Positions 40,051 through 49,237 of a stretch of 64,000 nt of DNA are shown here, piece by piece. A model generated the notes under the pieces. The model was given only the letters and a program-made list of their open reading frames with translations. It was not told the DNA's origin and made no database searches. Every line of letters begins with the position of its first letter. Position 1 is the first letter of the stretch. The translations under genes were made by a program, and so were the position numbers. The stretch is taken from NCBI GenBank assembly GCA_964561215.1, contig CAZLOS010000001.1, forward strand, positions 1 to 64,000, written 5' to 3'. Source of the DNA: JAJFUV01 sp964561215 (GTDB lineage Bacteria > Acidobacteriota > Terriglobia > Bryobacterales > Bryobacteraceae).

Positions 40051-42837
40051 ATGAAACGAGCGCTTGTGTCTGCACTGCTCTTACTGGCCGGTGGCCCCAC
40101 GCTGTCCGCACAGGTCCCCACAGCTCCCCGGATCACCGGCATTTCAAACGGCGCCAGCGGATCGCCGGCCATCGAAAGCGGGTCGTGGGTTTCGATCTAC
40201 GGCGCCGGCTTGTCGGCGACTACTCGATCGTGGCAGGCTTCCGACATTGTCGGAAATGTGCTTCCCACCACCCTGGATAACGTGAGCGTCCAGATCAACG
40301 GCAAGAAGGCTGCGATCTCCTACGTCAGCCCCGCCCAGTTGAACGTGCAAGCGCCCACGGATTCAGCGACAGGTACCGTGCAGGTGCAGGTCACGAATGC
40401 TTCCGGCACCGCCAGCGGCACAGCCTCGCTCCAGAACTACGCGCCCGGACTTTTCACATTTCAGGGGAAGTATGCCGCCGCCTTGCACAACGCGGATGGT
40501 GTCTACGTCGCCCCGGCCGGATTTTTCGGGAGCGGGACCGCCTCGAGGTCAGCGGAGCCGGGCGAAATCCTTCAAGTGTATGCGACGGGCCTCGGTCCGG
40601 CGACGCCGGCCGTGCCGGCCGGCCAGCTTGTCGCAAAGCCCGCCCCCTTGTCGGACCTGAGCCGGCTAAGCGTGACGGTTGGCGGCGTGGATGCGACGGT
40701 GCAGTACGCCGGCATCGTGCTGCCCGGCTTGTACCAGATCAATGTAGTCGTGCCTCTGCTGCCGGATGGCGATCAGCCGGTTCTGGCCGCGATCGGCGGA
40801 GCAACATCCCAGGGCGGCGTTTCAGTTCCGGTCAGGAACACTGGAATTGCTCCCGTGAAGGTGACGGTTACGCCAAACGACCGCACAATCCGTTGCGGCA
40901 CCACATTGACCCTTACAGCCACGGTGTCCAACACCCTCGACCAAGCGGTGACCTGGCAGGTGAACGGGCAGACTGGGGGCAGCCCCGCGTTCGGCACGAT
41001 CTCGGCCTCCGGCCTGTACACCGCGCCCACAATTCTGCCACCCTCCGCCGCCGTGCTGGTGACCGCAATCAGCCACTTTGACCCGATGGCCAAATCCAGC
41101 GTGACCATCGACCTACTGAACCCTCTGCCCGTGGTCACGTCAGTGAGTCCCAGCCCCGTGAATCCCGGCGAGGCGACCATCACGGTCAACGGCACCGGTT
41201 TTGCGAATGGCGCAACGGTCCACTTCGCCGGTGCCGCCTTGCCCACGACATTTGTGTCCACCGCAAGGCTTACGGCTACGGCGAGCATAGCGATGCCCGT
41301 GGGCCGGCTGGCGGCCGTTAAAGTCACGAATCCGAATCCTGGCAGTGCCACATCGGCCCCCATTGCAGTGCCCGTTCGCCCCGCCTCTGAGAAGATGCCG
41401 TACAGCGATGCGGTCCGGTTCCTCGAAATGGCCACGTGGGGCCCCACGCCGCAAGCGGTTCTGGAGCTTCAGACCATGGGCCGGGATGCCTGGCTCGCCG
41501 CGCAATTCGGCAAGCCCGCCAGCAAGTGGCCCGATCCAAACAACACGACCGAAGGGGTGAGCCGCCTGCAAACCGCTTTCTGGGACGTGGCGTTGAATGG
41601 CGAAGATCAGCTCCGCCAGCGTGCGTCGTTCGCACTGGCGCAGGTGGTGGTGGTGTCCGCCGCCAGGAACACCCAGTTCCAGCAGATGGTTCCGTACCAG
41701 CGGCTGCTCGGCGATTACAGCTTCGGCAACTACCGCGACCTGCTGGCGGCGATCACTCTCAACCCTTCCATGGGCGATTACCTCGACATGGTGAACAACG
41801 ACAAGGCGAATGCCACGACGGGCACGGTGGCGAACGAGAATTACGCCCGTGAACTGCTCCAGCTCTTTTCGTTGGGCCTGATTCAGTTGGACCCCCAGGG
41901 CGTGCCGATCACCTTGGGCGGCAGCACGTTGCCCGAGTACAGCCAAACCACGGTGGCGGAACTGGCCAAAGTGATGACCGGCTGGACCTATGGCCCCACG
42001 CCGGGCTTCGGTTCGTTGTGGAAGAACATGCCGTATTTCTTCGGGCCCATGGTGGCATTCGAGGAGCACCACGACGTCGGCCAGAAGCAGATTGGCCTGC
42101 CGGTCCCTTGCGTTATCCCAGGTGGCGGAACGCCGGCGAGCGATCTGAACGCGGCTGTGGACTGCATTTTCCAGCAGTCCAACATCGCGCCGTTCGTGGC
42201 TTACCGCCTTATCCAACGATTCGTGATGAGCGATCCCTCGCCGGCGTATGTTGGGCGCGTGGCAAGCGTATTCCGTTCTTCGCAAGGCAGCCTGCCTGCC
42301 GTGATCACAGCGACGCTCACTGACGGCGAAGCGCAGGTGCAAGGCACGGGCAAGCTGTCGGAACCGGTCTTGTATGCTACCAGCCTGTTGCGTGCGCTGA
42401 ACGCGACAGTCACCGCGTCCAGTGCGCTCACGGGGCAAGCCACGGCGATGGGCCAGACCCCGCTCTCGCCCGCCAGCGTATTCAGTTATTTCTCGCCCGA
42501 CTATCGCATCCCGGGCCTCACGCCATCGCCCGTGGCGCCTGAATTCCAGGCGATGAACGCCGCCACCGCCCTGGCCCGCGCCAATTTCGCGTACCGTGTC
42601 GCGACCAACGCTATTTCCGCGGGCATCAGAGTGGATCTGGCGAACTGGCAGGATCTGGCGAACAAACCGGCGGACCTGGTGGAGGCCATCAACCAGGCCT
42701 TGTTCCGGGGTGAGATGGACTCGCAGGTGCGCGATGTCCTGACAACCGCTGCTGGCGGGTCCACCAGCTTACTTTCGCGGGTGCGGAGCGCGCTCTACGC
42801 GGCTGCCGCTTCGCCCCAATACCAGGTGAAACGGTAA
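40051..42837 (+). CDS. Secreted DUF1800 protein with N-terminal Solibacter (TIGR03437-like) domain
   Basis: A 928-residue exported protein. ATG 40051 is preceded by GGAGG; the signal peptide ends near LSAQ (residue 21). Residues about 30-265 match the Solibacter-type domain known as TIGR03437 (GISNGASGSPAIESGSWVSI, YVSPAQLNVQAP, YATGLGPATPAV, PGLYQINVVVP). That domain usually lies at the C-terminus of secreted proteins; here it is N-terminal. An Ig-like part (about 270-350) and an IPT/TIG domain (about 358-440) follow. The rest (about 448-928) is DUF1800, with the typical RFLEMATWGPT start, ENYARELLQLFSLG and VMTGWTYG. DUF1800 proteins are nearly always paired with a DUF1501 partner, as here (18 bases later). 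Function of the pair is unknown; both are extracytoplasmic. Confidence 0.88.
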   Translation: MKRALVSALLLLAGGPTLSAQVPTAPRITGISNGASGSPAIESGSWVSIYGAGLSATTRSWQASDIVGNVLPTTLDNVSVQINGKKAAISYVSPAQLNVQAPTDSATGTVQVQVTNASGTASGTASLQNYAPGLFTFQGKYAAALHNADGVYVAPAGFFGSGTASRSAEPGEILQVYATGLGPATPAVPAGQLVAKPAPLSDLSRLSVTVGGVDATVQYAGIVLPGLYQINVVVPLLPDGDQPVLAAIGGATSQGGVSVPVRNTGIAPVKVTVTPNDRTIRCGTTLTLTATVSNTLDQAVTWQVNGQTGGSPAFGTISASGLYTAPTILPPSAAVLVTAISHFDPMAKSSVTIDLLNPLPVVTSVSPSPVNPGEATITVNGTGFANGATVHFAGAALPTTFVSTARLTATASIAMPVGRLAAVKVTNPNPGSATSAPIAVPVRPASEKMPYSDAVRFLEMATWGPTPQAVLELQTMGRDAWLAAQFGKPASKWPDPNNTTEGVSRLQTAFWDVALNGEDQLRQRASFALAQVVVVSAARNTQFQQMVPYQRLLGDYSFGNYRDLLAAITLNPSMGDYLDMVNNDKANATTGTVANENYARELLQLFSLGLIQLDPQGVPITLGGSTLPEYSQTTVAELAKVMTGWTYGPTPGFGSLWKNMPYFFGPMVAFEEHHDVGQKQIGLPVPCVIPGGGTPASDLNAAVDCIFQQSNIAPFVAYRLIQRFVMSDPSPAYVGRVASVFRSSQGSLPAVITATLTDGEAQVQGTGKLSEPVLYATSLLRALNATVTASSALTGQATAMGQTPLSPASVFSYFSPDYRIPGLTPSPVAPEFQAMNAATALARANFAYRVATNAISAGIRVDLANWQDLANKPADLVEAINQALFRGEMDSQVRDVLTTAAGGSTSLLSRVRSALYAAAASPQYQVKR

Positions 42838-42855
42838 CAGGAGGAGGACACGACC

Positions 42856-44214
42856 ATGATCTTTTCGCCGGTTCGATCGCGCCGCGATTTTCTTCGTCTC
42901 GGATGTCAAACGTTTTCAACGATCGGGGCGGCCGCTGCCTTAGGCAAGGCCGGCCTGATGACCGCTCGCGCTCAATCCGCCGGCGATTACAAGGCGATCG
43001 TGTGTGTCTTCCTGTTCGGGGGCAACGACGCCAACAACCTTCTGGTCCCCAATGATAGCGCGGCATACGCGAACTACCAGAAGATCCGGCAAAACCTTGC
43101 CTTGTCACAGGGCTCGCTCATAGCCATTCAGGATCCGGCTACCAGGGCCGCCTACGGGCTGCACCCCGGCTTCGCTACGCTTGCCCCGCTTTACAACACC
43201 AGCAAGCGCTTGGCGCTGCTCGTCAATGTGGGCACGCTCGTGCAACCGGTGCCGCGGGGTTCGAATGGCAGACCGCAACTCACCGCCGTGCCCCTTCCAG
43301 CGAATCTCTACTCGCATTCCGACCAGCAGGCCGAGTGGCAGACCGCATTGCCGCAAGGGAGCGCGACCACCGGATGGTCGGGCCGGCTTGCGGACAAACT
43401 GGCGAGTGTTTCCGGCGGCCGCGTGCCTTCTGCCATCACCGTAGCAGGCAACGCACTCCAGTTGATTGGCCAAACTACCCAGCCCTCCACGGTGAGCACA
43501 AGCAATTTCGGGCTGGTGGCGCCGGCTGCCGATCCTGGCTCGACCGCGTTGCAGCATATGCTGGACCTCCCCAGCGGCGTGACCCTGGTCCAGGCAGCGC
43601 AGCAGTCGCTGAAGGATGCCGCGAGCGTCGCGCAGGCCGTCAATGCCGCCCTGGCTTCCAGCGGCAGCCTCAGCGTGACGTTTCCGACGACCGGCATTGG
43701 CACTCAGTTGGGCCAGGTGGCGAAGCTGATCCAGGTGCGCGCGTCGCTCGGAGCAAGCCGGCAGATCTTCTTCTGTAGCCAGGGGGGCTACGACACGCAC
43801 TCCAACCAGTTGACACAGCACGTGACCCTGCTTGGCGGCCTCGCCGCCGCGCTGGTTGCATTCGACCAGGCCATGGACCAGCTCGGTGTGCCGAATAGCG
43901 TGACCACGTTCACGCAGTCTGATTTCGGCCGCACTTTCCAGCCCAACGGAAACGCAGGCACCGATCACGGGTGGGGCAGTCACGCCCTCATCATGGGTGA
44001 CGCTGTGAAGGGAGGCAACCTGTACGGCACGTTCCCCACTCTTGCCCTATCGGGCCCGGACGACTCCGGGAACCGCGGCACGTGGGTCCCCGGCATCTCC
44101 ACCGACCAGTACGCGGGAGCCCTGGCAAAATGGTTCGGCCTGGCGCAAGCCGACCTGGACTATGTCTTTCCAAACTTGCGCAATTTCCAGTACCAGACGC
44201 CGGCGTTCGTTTAG
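42856..44214 (+). CDS. TAT-exported DUF1501 protein
   Basis: A 452-residue protein with a twin-arginine signal (SRRDFLRLGCQTFS, hydrophobic run, cleavage after ARAQS). The mature part has the DUF1501 pattern: FLFGGNDANNLLVP near the start, GYDTHSNQLTQH in the middle, and TQSDFGRTFQPNG and TDHGWGSHALIMG near the end. The fold is thought to be related to the alkaline phosphatase/sulfatase family, with His and Asp in these blocks as possible metal ligands. It follows the DUF1800 gene by 18 bases with an AGGAGG ribosome-binding site between, so the two are cotranscribed. TAT export suggests that it folds, perhaps with a metal, before crossing the membrane. Confidence 0.9.
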   Translation: MIFSPVRSRRDFLRLGCQTFSTIGAAAALGKAGLMTARAQSAGDYKAIVCVFLFGGNDANNLLVPNDSAAYANYQKIRQNLALSQGSLIAIQDPATRAAYGLHPGFATLAPLYNTSKRLALLVNVGTLVQPVPRGSNGRPQLTAVPLPANLYSHSDQQAEWQTALPQGSATTGWSGRLADKLASVSGGRVPSAITVAGNALQLIGQTTQPSTVSTSNFGLVAPAADPGSTALQHMLDLPSGVTLVQAAQQSLKDAASVAQAVNAALASSGSLSVTFPTTGIGTQLGQVAKLIQVRASLGASRQIFFCSQGGYDTHSNQLTQHVTLLGGLAAALVAFDQAMDQLGVPNSVTTFTQSDFGRTFQPNGNAGTDHGWGSHALIMGDAVKGGNLYGTFPTLALSGPDDSGNRGTWVPGISTDQYAGALAKWFGLAQADLDYVFPNLRNFQYQTPAFV

Positions 44215-44282
44215 CTCTTGATAGGACGGGAACTGGGAAGGTAATACCGGGGGGATTAATCGGGCAATCTGCTGATTTGGTT

Positions 44283-44356
44283 TGGCTGGGAGGCAGGGAC
44301 TCGAACCCCGATAGGCAGATCCAGAGTCTGCAGTCTTACCGTTAGACGACCTCCCA
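44283..44356 (-). tRNA. tRNA-Gln (anticodon CTG)
   Basis: The minus strand folds as a standard cloverleaf. The acceptor stem is TGGGAGG (44356-44350) with CCTCCCA (44293-44287), with discriminator G and an encoded CCA at 44285-44283. The D arm holds CTAACGGTAAGAC. The anticodon stem GCAGA/TCTGC encloses the loop CTCTGGA, giving CTG and decoding CAG. The T arm contains GGTTCGAGTCC. It lies between the DUF1501 gene and folD, transcribed against both. Confidence 0.95.
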
Positions 44357-44432
44357 ACTACAGTCCAATCTTAGCACGGCGGCGAGCGCAGTGAAAAGCG
44401 CGGCATGCGCCGGATGTTATCCTGCTAGTGAA

Positions 44433-45332
44433 ATGGCACGAGTTTTGGATGGTAAATTGGTGCGCGACCAGATCATTGCGGAGTGCCTGCCGCGCGCCGC
44501 GAAACTGAAGGCGCGCAAGCGGGCGCCGGGCCTGGCTGTGATCCTTGCCGGACACGATCCGGCCTCGGAGATTTATGTCCGCAATAAGGTGAAGCTCTGC
44601 GAGGAGTTGGGCATTTACAGCGAAAAGCACACGCCGGATGAGAGCGCCACCACCGAAGAGATCATCGCCCTGGTCGAATCCCTGAACCGGCGCGAGGATA
44701 TCGACGGCATCCTCGTGCAGATGCCTTTGCCCAAGCATGTCGACTCGAAACGAGTGCTGCTGGCCATCGCGCCCGACAAGGACGTCGACGGGCTACATCC
44801 CCTCAACCTGGGCAACTTGATGACCGGCCGCCCGGGACCAAGGCCATGCACTCCGGCCGGCGTGATGTATCTATTAAAGCGCTATGAGATCCCGATTTCC
44901 GGAAAGAACGCCGTCGTGGTGGGGCGCAGCGACCTGGTGGGCAAGCCCATGGCGTTTCTCCTGCTCCACGAAAATGCCACGGTGACCATGTGCCACTCGA
45001 AAACCGCCGACCTGGCCGGGGTCTGCGCGCGCGCGGACATCCTGGTGGCGGCGATGGGTCGGCCGGCCTTCATCACCGGCGATTTCATCAAGCCCGGCGC
45101 GACGGTGATCGATGTCGGAATGAATCGCCTGCAGAGCCAGGAGCAGGCGGAGGCGATTTTCCGCGGGCCGACCAAGCGCACGCTGGTGGGCGACGTCGAT
45201 CCTATCGCCGTGACCGAGAAGGCGGGCGCCTACACGCCGGTTCCGGGCGGAGTGGGCCTGCTGACGGTCGCCTGGCTCATGGTCAATACTATCGAGAGCG
45301 CCGAACGGAGACTCGCTGGATGCTCCGAGTAG
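44433..45332 (+). CDS. folD: Bifunctional methylenetetrahydrofolate dehydrogenase/cyclohydrolase
   Basis: FolD converts 5,10-methylene-THF to 10-formyl-THF through methenyl-THF, using NADP. The 299-residue product begins MARVLDGKLVRDQI from ATG 44433; an upstream extension to 44391 has no homology. Family signatures are EIYVRNKVKLCEELGI with the catalytic Tyr/Lys, QMPLPKH, PDKDVDGLHPLNLG, GRSDLVGKPMA for NADP binding, and the end TPVPGGVGLLTVAWLM. It overlaps coaE by 13 bases and is the first gene of a plus-strand unit folD-coaE-htrA-SH3 lipoprotein. The tRNA-Gln lies just upstream on the other strand. Confidence 0.97.
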   Translation: MARVLDGKLVRDQIIAECLPRAAKLKARKRAPGLAVILAGHDPASEIYVRNKVKLCEELGIYSEKHTPDESATTEEIIALVESLNRREDIDGILVQMPLPKHVDSKRVLLAIAPDKDVDGLHPLNLGNLMTGRPGPRPCTPAGVMYLLKRYEIPISGKNAVVVGRSDLVGKPMAFLLLHENATVTMCHSKTADLAGVCARADILVAAMGRPAFITGDFIKPGATVIDVGMNRLQSQEQAEAIFRGPTKRTLVGDVDPIAVTEKAGAYTPVPGGVGLLTVAWLMVNTIESAERRLAGCSE

Positions 45333-45925
45333 GCCTCACCGGCGGGCTAGCGTCCGGGAAGAGCTTCGTGGCGCAGGAACTGGCCGGTTTGGGTTGCCGC
45401 CTGATCCGGGCGGATGAACTCGGGCACCAGGTGCTGGACCCTCAAGGCGAGTGCTACCATGCCGTGATTCAGGAGTTCGGGCGCGGTATTCTGAAAGCAG
45501 ACGGCTCGATCGACCGGCGGCGGCTGGCCGCGTTGGTGTTCGGGGATCCGGGGCGGTTGGCGCGGCTGAACGGCATCGTGCATCCGGCGGTGATCGCGCG
45601 CGAAGAGGCTCTCATGCGGCAATACGAAGCGGAAGAGCCGCGAGGCATCGCCGTGGTGGAAGCCGCCATCCTCATCGAGACCGGCAGTTACAAACGATTC
45701 GACAAGCTGATCCTGGCGGTTTGCCCGGAGACCCAGCAGGTGCAGCGGGCCATGGCCCGGGACGGGATAAGTGAAGCCGAAGCGCGGCGCCGCCTGGAGC
45801 GGCAAATGCCGTTGCGCGATAAGTTGCCGTACGCCGATTACGTGATCGACACGAGCGGTGAGAAGGAAGAGACGCTGCGCCGGGCGCGCGCAGTTTACGA
45901 GTCGTTGCGGAGCATCGAACCATGA
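45320..45925 (+). CDS. coaE: Dephospho-CoA kinase
   Basis: CoaE phosphorylates dephospho-CoA, the last step of coenzyme A synthesis. The 201-residue product starts MLRVGLTGGLASGKS, whose P-loop GLASGKS is at about 9-15. The RADELGHQVL segment (about 30-39) and the lid and substrate region RLARLNGIVHPAVI follow, then AARRRLERQMPLRDK, the family's C-terminal helix. The start ATG 45320 lies inside folD and the stop overlaps htrA as ATGA (45922-45925), so the three genes are translationally linked. Confidence 0.96.
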   Translation: MLRVGLTGGLASGKSFVAQELAGLGCRLIRADELGHQVLDPQGECYHAVIQEFGRGILKADGSIDRRRLAALVFGDPGRLARLNGIVHPAVIAREEALMRQYEAEEPRGIAVVEAAILIETGSYKRFDKLILAVCPETQQVQRAMARDGISEAEARRRLERQMPLRDKLPYADYVIDTSGEKEETLRRARAVYESLRSIEP

Positions 45926-47067
45926 AACATCGTCGTCCTCTGTTGCTGGCGTTGGCGCTGGTGGGAACGTTCATCTGCCTGACTTCGCTTACCCGCTACA
46001 GCCCCTTCCGTTACTTACGGTCCCTCGCTCTCTCCGGCCCTCTGTGGTCGGGCCCCGACGTGGCGCACACGGCGGGCTTGAGTTCGGACGAGGTCAACAA
46101 CATTGAGGTTTACAGCAAAGCGCACTCGGCCACGGTGAACATCGTCACCGAGGTGCTGCGGCAGAACTGGTTCTTCCAGATCGTGCCGGAGCGGGGTACC
46201 GGTTCCGGTTTCGTGATCCGTGACGACGGCCTGATCCTGACCAACGCGCACGTGGTGAGCGGCCGCGCTCCGCGCATCCAGGTGACCATGCCCGACAAGA
46301 GCCGCTACACGGCCGAGATTCTCGATAAGGACACCAACAACGATCTCGCGCTCGTCAAGATCAATCCGAAAAAGCAGCTTGTGCACCTGGCGCTGGGCGA
46401 TTCGAACGGCCTGAAGGTTGGACAAAAGGTGCTGGCCATCGGCAACCCGTTCGGACTGGAGGGCACGCTCACCACGGGCATCGTCAGCTCCTTGGGCCGC
46501 ACTATCCAGGACGAGAACGGGCGCGAACTCGAAGGGATGATTCAGACCGACGCGGCCATCAACCCCGGCAACAGCGGCGGCCCCCTGCTCGACAGCCAGG
46601 GTAACGTGATCGGCATCAACACGGCCATCTACGGGCCCGGCGGCAACATCGGGATCGGCTTCGCCATGCCCATCAACAAGGCCAAGGCGATGCTCGAACA
46701 GTTCAAGGCCGGCCGCCGCCACGCCCGTCCCTACCTGGGCGTCCGTTTCTATCCGGTTTCGGGAGACCTGGCGGATGCCGTCAACCTGCCCCCCGACGGC
46801 GGCCTGCTCATCATTCGAGTGGAGCGCGGTTCACCGGCGGAAAAAGCCGGGTTGCGCGGGGCTACCAGCGCAGTCGTTGTCGGGAACCTGGAAATCCCGG
46901 TCGGCGGGGACCTGATCATGGCCGCCGATGGCACGGCGACGGAAAACGGAGAGGACCTCGGCAGGGTAATGCGGCGCAAGCAGGCCGGGGACACCCTGGA
47001 GCTCACGATCTTCCGTGGCAACCGCATTACGAAGGTGAAGGTGACGCTCGGTGCCGCTGAAGATTAA
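45922..47067 (+). CDS. DegP/HtrA-type periplasmic serine protease
   Basis: A 381-residue trypsin-like envelope protease that degrades or refolds damaged proteins. A hydrophobic stretch at about 8-25 anchors or exports it. The catalytic triad is His in LTNAHVVSG (about 112), Asp in TNNDLALVKI (about 142) and Ser in NPGNSGGPLL (about 218). A single PDZ domain follows (about 285-380, with SPAEKAGLRG). It is of the DegS/HhoA size, with one PDZ domain. It starts in an ATGA overlap with coaE, and its last 17 bases overlap the next gene. RseP at 16418-17752 may act in the same envelope stress pathway, but no sigma-E gene is visible. Confidence 0.94.
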   Translation: MKHRRPLLLALALVGTFICLTSLTRYSPFRYLRSLALSGPLWSGPDVAHTAGLSSDEVNNIEVYSKAHSATVNIVTEVLRQNWFFQIVPERGTGSGFVIRDDGLILTNAHVVSGRAPRIQVTMPDKSRYTAEILDKDTNNDLALVKINPKKQLVHLALGDSNGLKVGQKVLAIGNPFGLEGTLTTGIVSSLGRTIQDENGRELEGMIQTDAAINPGNSGGPLLDSQGNVIGINTAIYGPGGNIGIGFAMPINKAKAMLEQFKAGRRHARPYLGVRFYPVSGDLADAVNLPPDGGLLIIRVERGSPAEKAGLRGATSAVVVGNLEIPVGGDLIMAADGTATENGEDLGRVMRRKQAGDTLELTIFRGNRITKVKVTLGAAED

Positions 47068-48385
47068 AGGCGGGACAGTACACTCGATCACCGATTGGCT
47101 GCGAGCGAAAAGGGTGTTTACGTGTGCCGGTCCGGGATTGGTAGTGTGTTTGTTGGTGTTCGTGGCGGCGGGGTGCCGGTCCGGGCCGGGGCGCGCGCCT
47201 GTCATCGGCGAAGCGTTCGTGGGGCCCGCTACTCTCAACCTGCGCGAAGAGATTTCCCTGCGGTCGAAGACCGTGGCCACCGTGAAGCACGGCGAGCGCC
47301 TGGAGATTCTACAGCGCCGGCGCCGTTTCCTGCTGGTGCGCGCGCCGCATGGCCAGGAAGGCTGGACCGACAGCCGTCAAGTGTTGAGTCCGGCTCAGAT
47401 GGCGAATCTGCGCCAGTTGTCCGAGCGCACCAAGGAACTGGCCAGCCACGGGCGGGCCACCGTTTACGATGTGCTCAACATGCACACCGAAGCGCACCGC
47501 TTATCGCCGAGTTTCTATCAGTTGAAAGAAGGCGATTTCGTAGACGTGGTTGGGCACCGCCTGACGCCTCGCACCGGCACCAGACCGCCCGGGGAGGAAA
47601 TACGGAAGCCGCCGGCGCCGCCGAGGAGGACCGGCAAGCCCACGGCGCCGCGCCGCAAATCGGGCGGGAAACTGCCTCCTCCTCCCCTGCCCACGCCGCC
47701 ACCGCCTCCTGCGAATTGGATAGAACTTTCAAAGACTCATCTCCCGCCGGCGGAGCCTGAGCCGGAAACGAAGTCCGCGCCGGCGGTGGCCATGGAGGAC
47801 TGGAGCCTGGTGCGCGACAAGGATGGCCGCGCCGGATGGGTGCTCACCCGCAACCTGCGCATGGCCATTCCGGATGAAGTCGCGCAGTATGCCGAAGGAC
47901 ACCGCATCACCTCGTACTTCTCCCTCGGCGAAGTCCGCGACGGCGATGCCGTCAAACAGAACTGGCTTTGGACGACAATCGCCAAGGGCGGCGAGCGTTA
48001 CGAATTCGACAGTTTCCGCGTCTTCGTGTGGAGCCTCCGCCGTCACCGCTACGAGACGGCTTACATCGAGCGCAACGTCACCGGCTGCTTTCCCGTGGAG
48101 GTTCACAAAGTGACGGTCGGCTCGCGCAAGGGCTCTTATGACACGCCGGGCTTCTCCGCCATTATCGACAACGAGAACGGCCAACCAGAGAAGCGCACCT
48201 ATGCCTTCCAGGGCTATCGCGTGGCGTTGGTTTCGAAGACGCCTTACAAGCCGGAGCCAGAGGAAATGGCCGTACCCTCGGCCTCCGAAATGTTCACTTC
48301 CGGGCGAACTCCCGAAGAAAAGGGCTTCTTCGCGCGGGTGGCGGGTTTCTTCTCGGGACTCTGGCGCCGCGCCCGCGGCAAGTAG
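47051..48385 (+). CDS. SH3-domain lipoprotein
   Basis: A 444-residue envelope protein. An N-terminal stretch runs to a lipobox (LLVFVAAGC, Cys about 42), so it is probably a lipoprotein. An SH3-like domain follows (about 55-112: LNLREEISLRSKTVATVKHG, then WTDSRQV), which in such proteins often binds peptidoglycan. The middle (about 170-225) is Pro/Lys-rich and low in complexity. A second globular part (about 250-385), with a second SH3-like beginning (WSLVRDKDGRAGWVLTRNL), is beta-rich and not recognised. The start GTG 47051 lies within htrA; GTG 47114 is an alternative that keeps the lipobox. The stop abuts the convergent gene's stop at 48386 with no base between. Confidence 0.75.
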   Translation: MPLKIKGGTVHSITDWLRAKRVFTCAGPGLVVCLLVFVAAGCRSGPGRAPVIGEAFVGPATLNLREEISLRSKTVATVKHGERLEILQRRRRFLLVRAPHGQEGWTDSRQVLSPAQMANLRQLSERTKELASHGRATVYDVLNMHTEAHRLSPSFYQLKEGDFVDVVGHRLTPRTGTRPPGEEIRKPPAPPRRTGKPTAPRRKSGGKLPPPPLPTPPPPPANWIELSKTHLPPAEPEPETKSAPAVAMEDWSLVRDKDGRAGWVLTRNLRMAIPDEVAQYAEGHRITSYFSLGEVRDGDAVKQNWLWTTIAKGGERYEFDSFRVFVWSLRRHRYETAYIERNVTGCFPVEVHKVTVGSRKGSYDTPGFSAIIDNENGQPEKRTYAFQGYRVALVSKTPYKPEPEEMAVPSASEMFTSGRTPEEKGFFARVAGFFSGLWRRARGK

Positions 48386-49219
48386 TTAACTCAGAAGCCC
48401 GCGGATGTAGTCCAGATTGCGGCGCATGTCGTTTTCCACGCCGCCCGAGGGCGACGTGGTCTCCAGATTGGCGAAACCGCGATAGCCGGTTTCGCGGATG
48501 ATCTTCATGCCTTTGGCGTAGTCGATCGCTCCCTGGCCGAGGTAAGCCTTGTCCTTCAGGTGGATCTGGCAGATGCGCTTCGCCGTGAGCCATCGCAATT
48601 CCCCGTAGGGATCGTGGCCGGCGTCGAAAGAGTTTTTCAGGTCGTAATAGACCATGACCGCCCGGGAGCCCACGCGGTCCATGATCTTCACATTCTCCGC
48701 GGCCGAAAGATAATTCTCCAGACCCAGCTTCACGCCGGCGCGTTCGGCGGCAGGCGCATGCTCCTTGAGGATGCTCACCACGGAGTCGATCTGCGAAGGC
48801 TGCTTCAGCTCACACTGGCTGAAGAACGGGACCAGGATCACGCGAGCTTTCAAGCGCGCCGTGATGGGGATGGCCGCCGCCAGCCACTGCTGCGCGCGTT
48901 TCTCGCTCGCCATGCACACCCGGTTGCACTCGGTGAGCGCGGTTCCGGCGATGGCGATTCCCAGCCGCTTGCTCTCGGAGGCGTAACGCGCCAGAAGCGC
49001 GTCGTCTTCCAACTCGAGTCTGGCGCCGTCCGCTGCCGGTACCAGGCTCAGTTCGACGCCCTCGAAGCCGATCCGGGCCCCCAGCGCGAGCGCTTCCACC
49101 TTGCCGCGCAACCGCAGGTTCCAATCCGTCACGCCAAGTTTCAATCCGCCAATCCTGCCGGCTGCCAGCGACGGGAGCGCGAACCCTGCCGCCACCAGCG
49201 ATCTTCGCGTAATCCGCAT
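48386..49219 (-). CDS. TAT-exported sugar phosphate isomerase/epimerase-like protein
   Basis: A 277-residue TIM barrel of the xylose isomerase-like family (AP endonuclease 2 fold). The N-terminus RITRRSLVAAGFALPSLAAG is a twin-arginine-type signal, so it acts outside the cytoplasm. Barrel motifs include GVTDWNLRL (about 29-37), GFEGVELSL (about 51-59), KLGLENYLS (about 162-170), VMVYYDLKNSFDAGHD (about 186-201) and CQIHLKDK (about 216-223), with Glu, Asp and His residues that could hold a metal. The substrate is unknown. It is the last gene of the minus-strand run beginning at larC and follows the amidase gene by 18 bases. Confidence 0.82.
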   Translation of the reverse strand: MRITRRSLVAAGFALPSLAAGRIGGLKLGVTDWNLRLRGKVEALALGARIGFEGVELSLVPAADGARLELEDDALLARYASESKRLGIAIAGTALTECNRVCMASEKRAQQWLAAAIPITARLKARVILVPFFSQCELKQPSQIDSVVSILKEHAPAAERAGVKLGLENYLSAAENVKIMDRVGSRAVMVYYDLKNSFDAGHDPYGELRWLTAKRICQIHLKDKAYLGQGAIDYAKGMKIIRETGYRGFANLETTSPSGGVENDMRRNLDYIRGLLS

Positions 49220-49237
49220 GCTTACCTCCTCAGAGAA

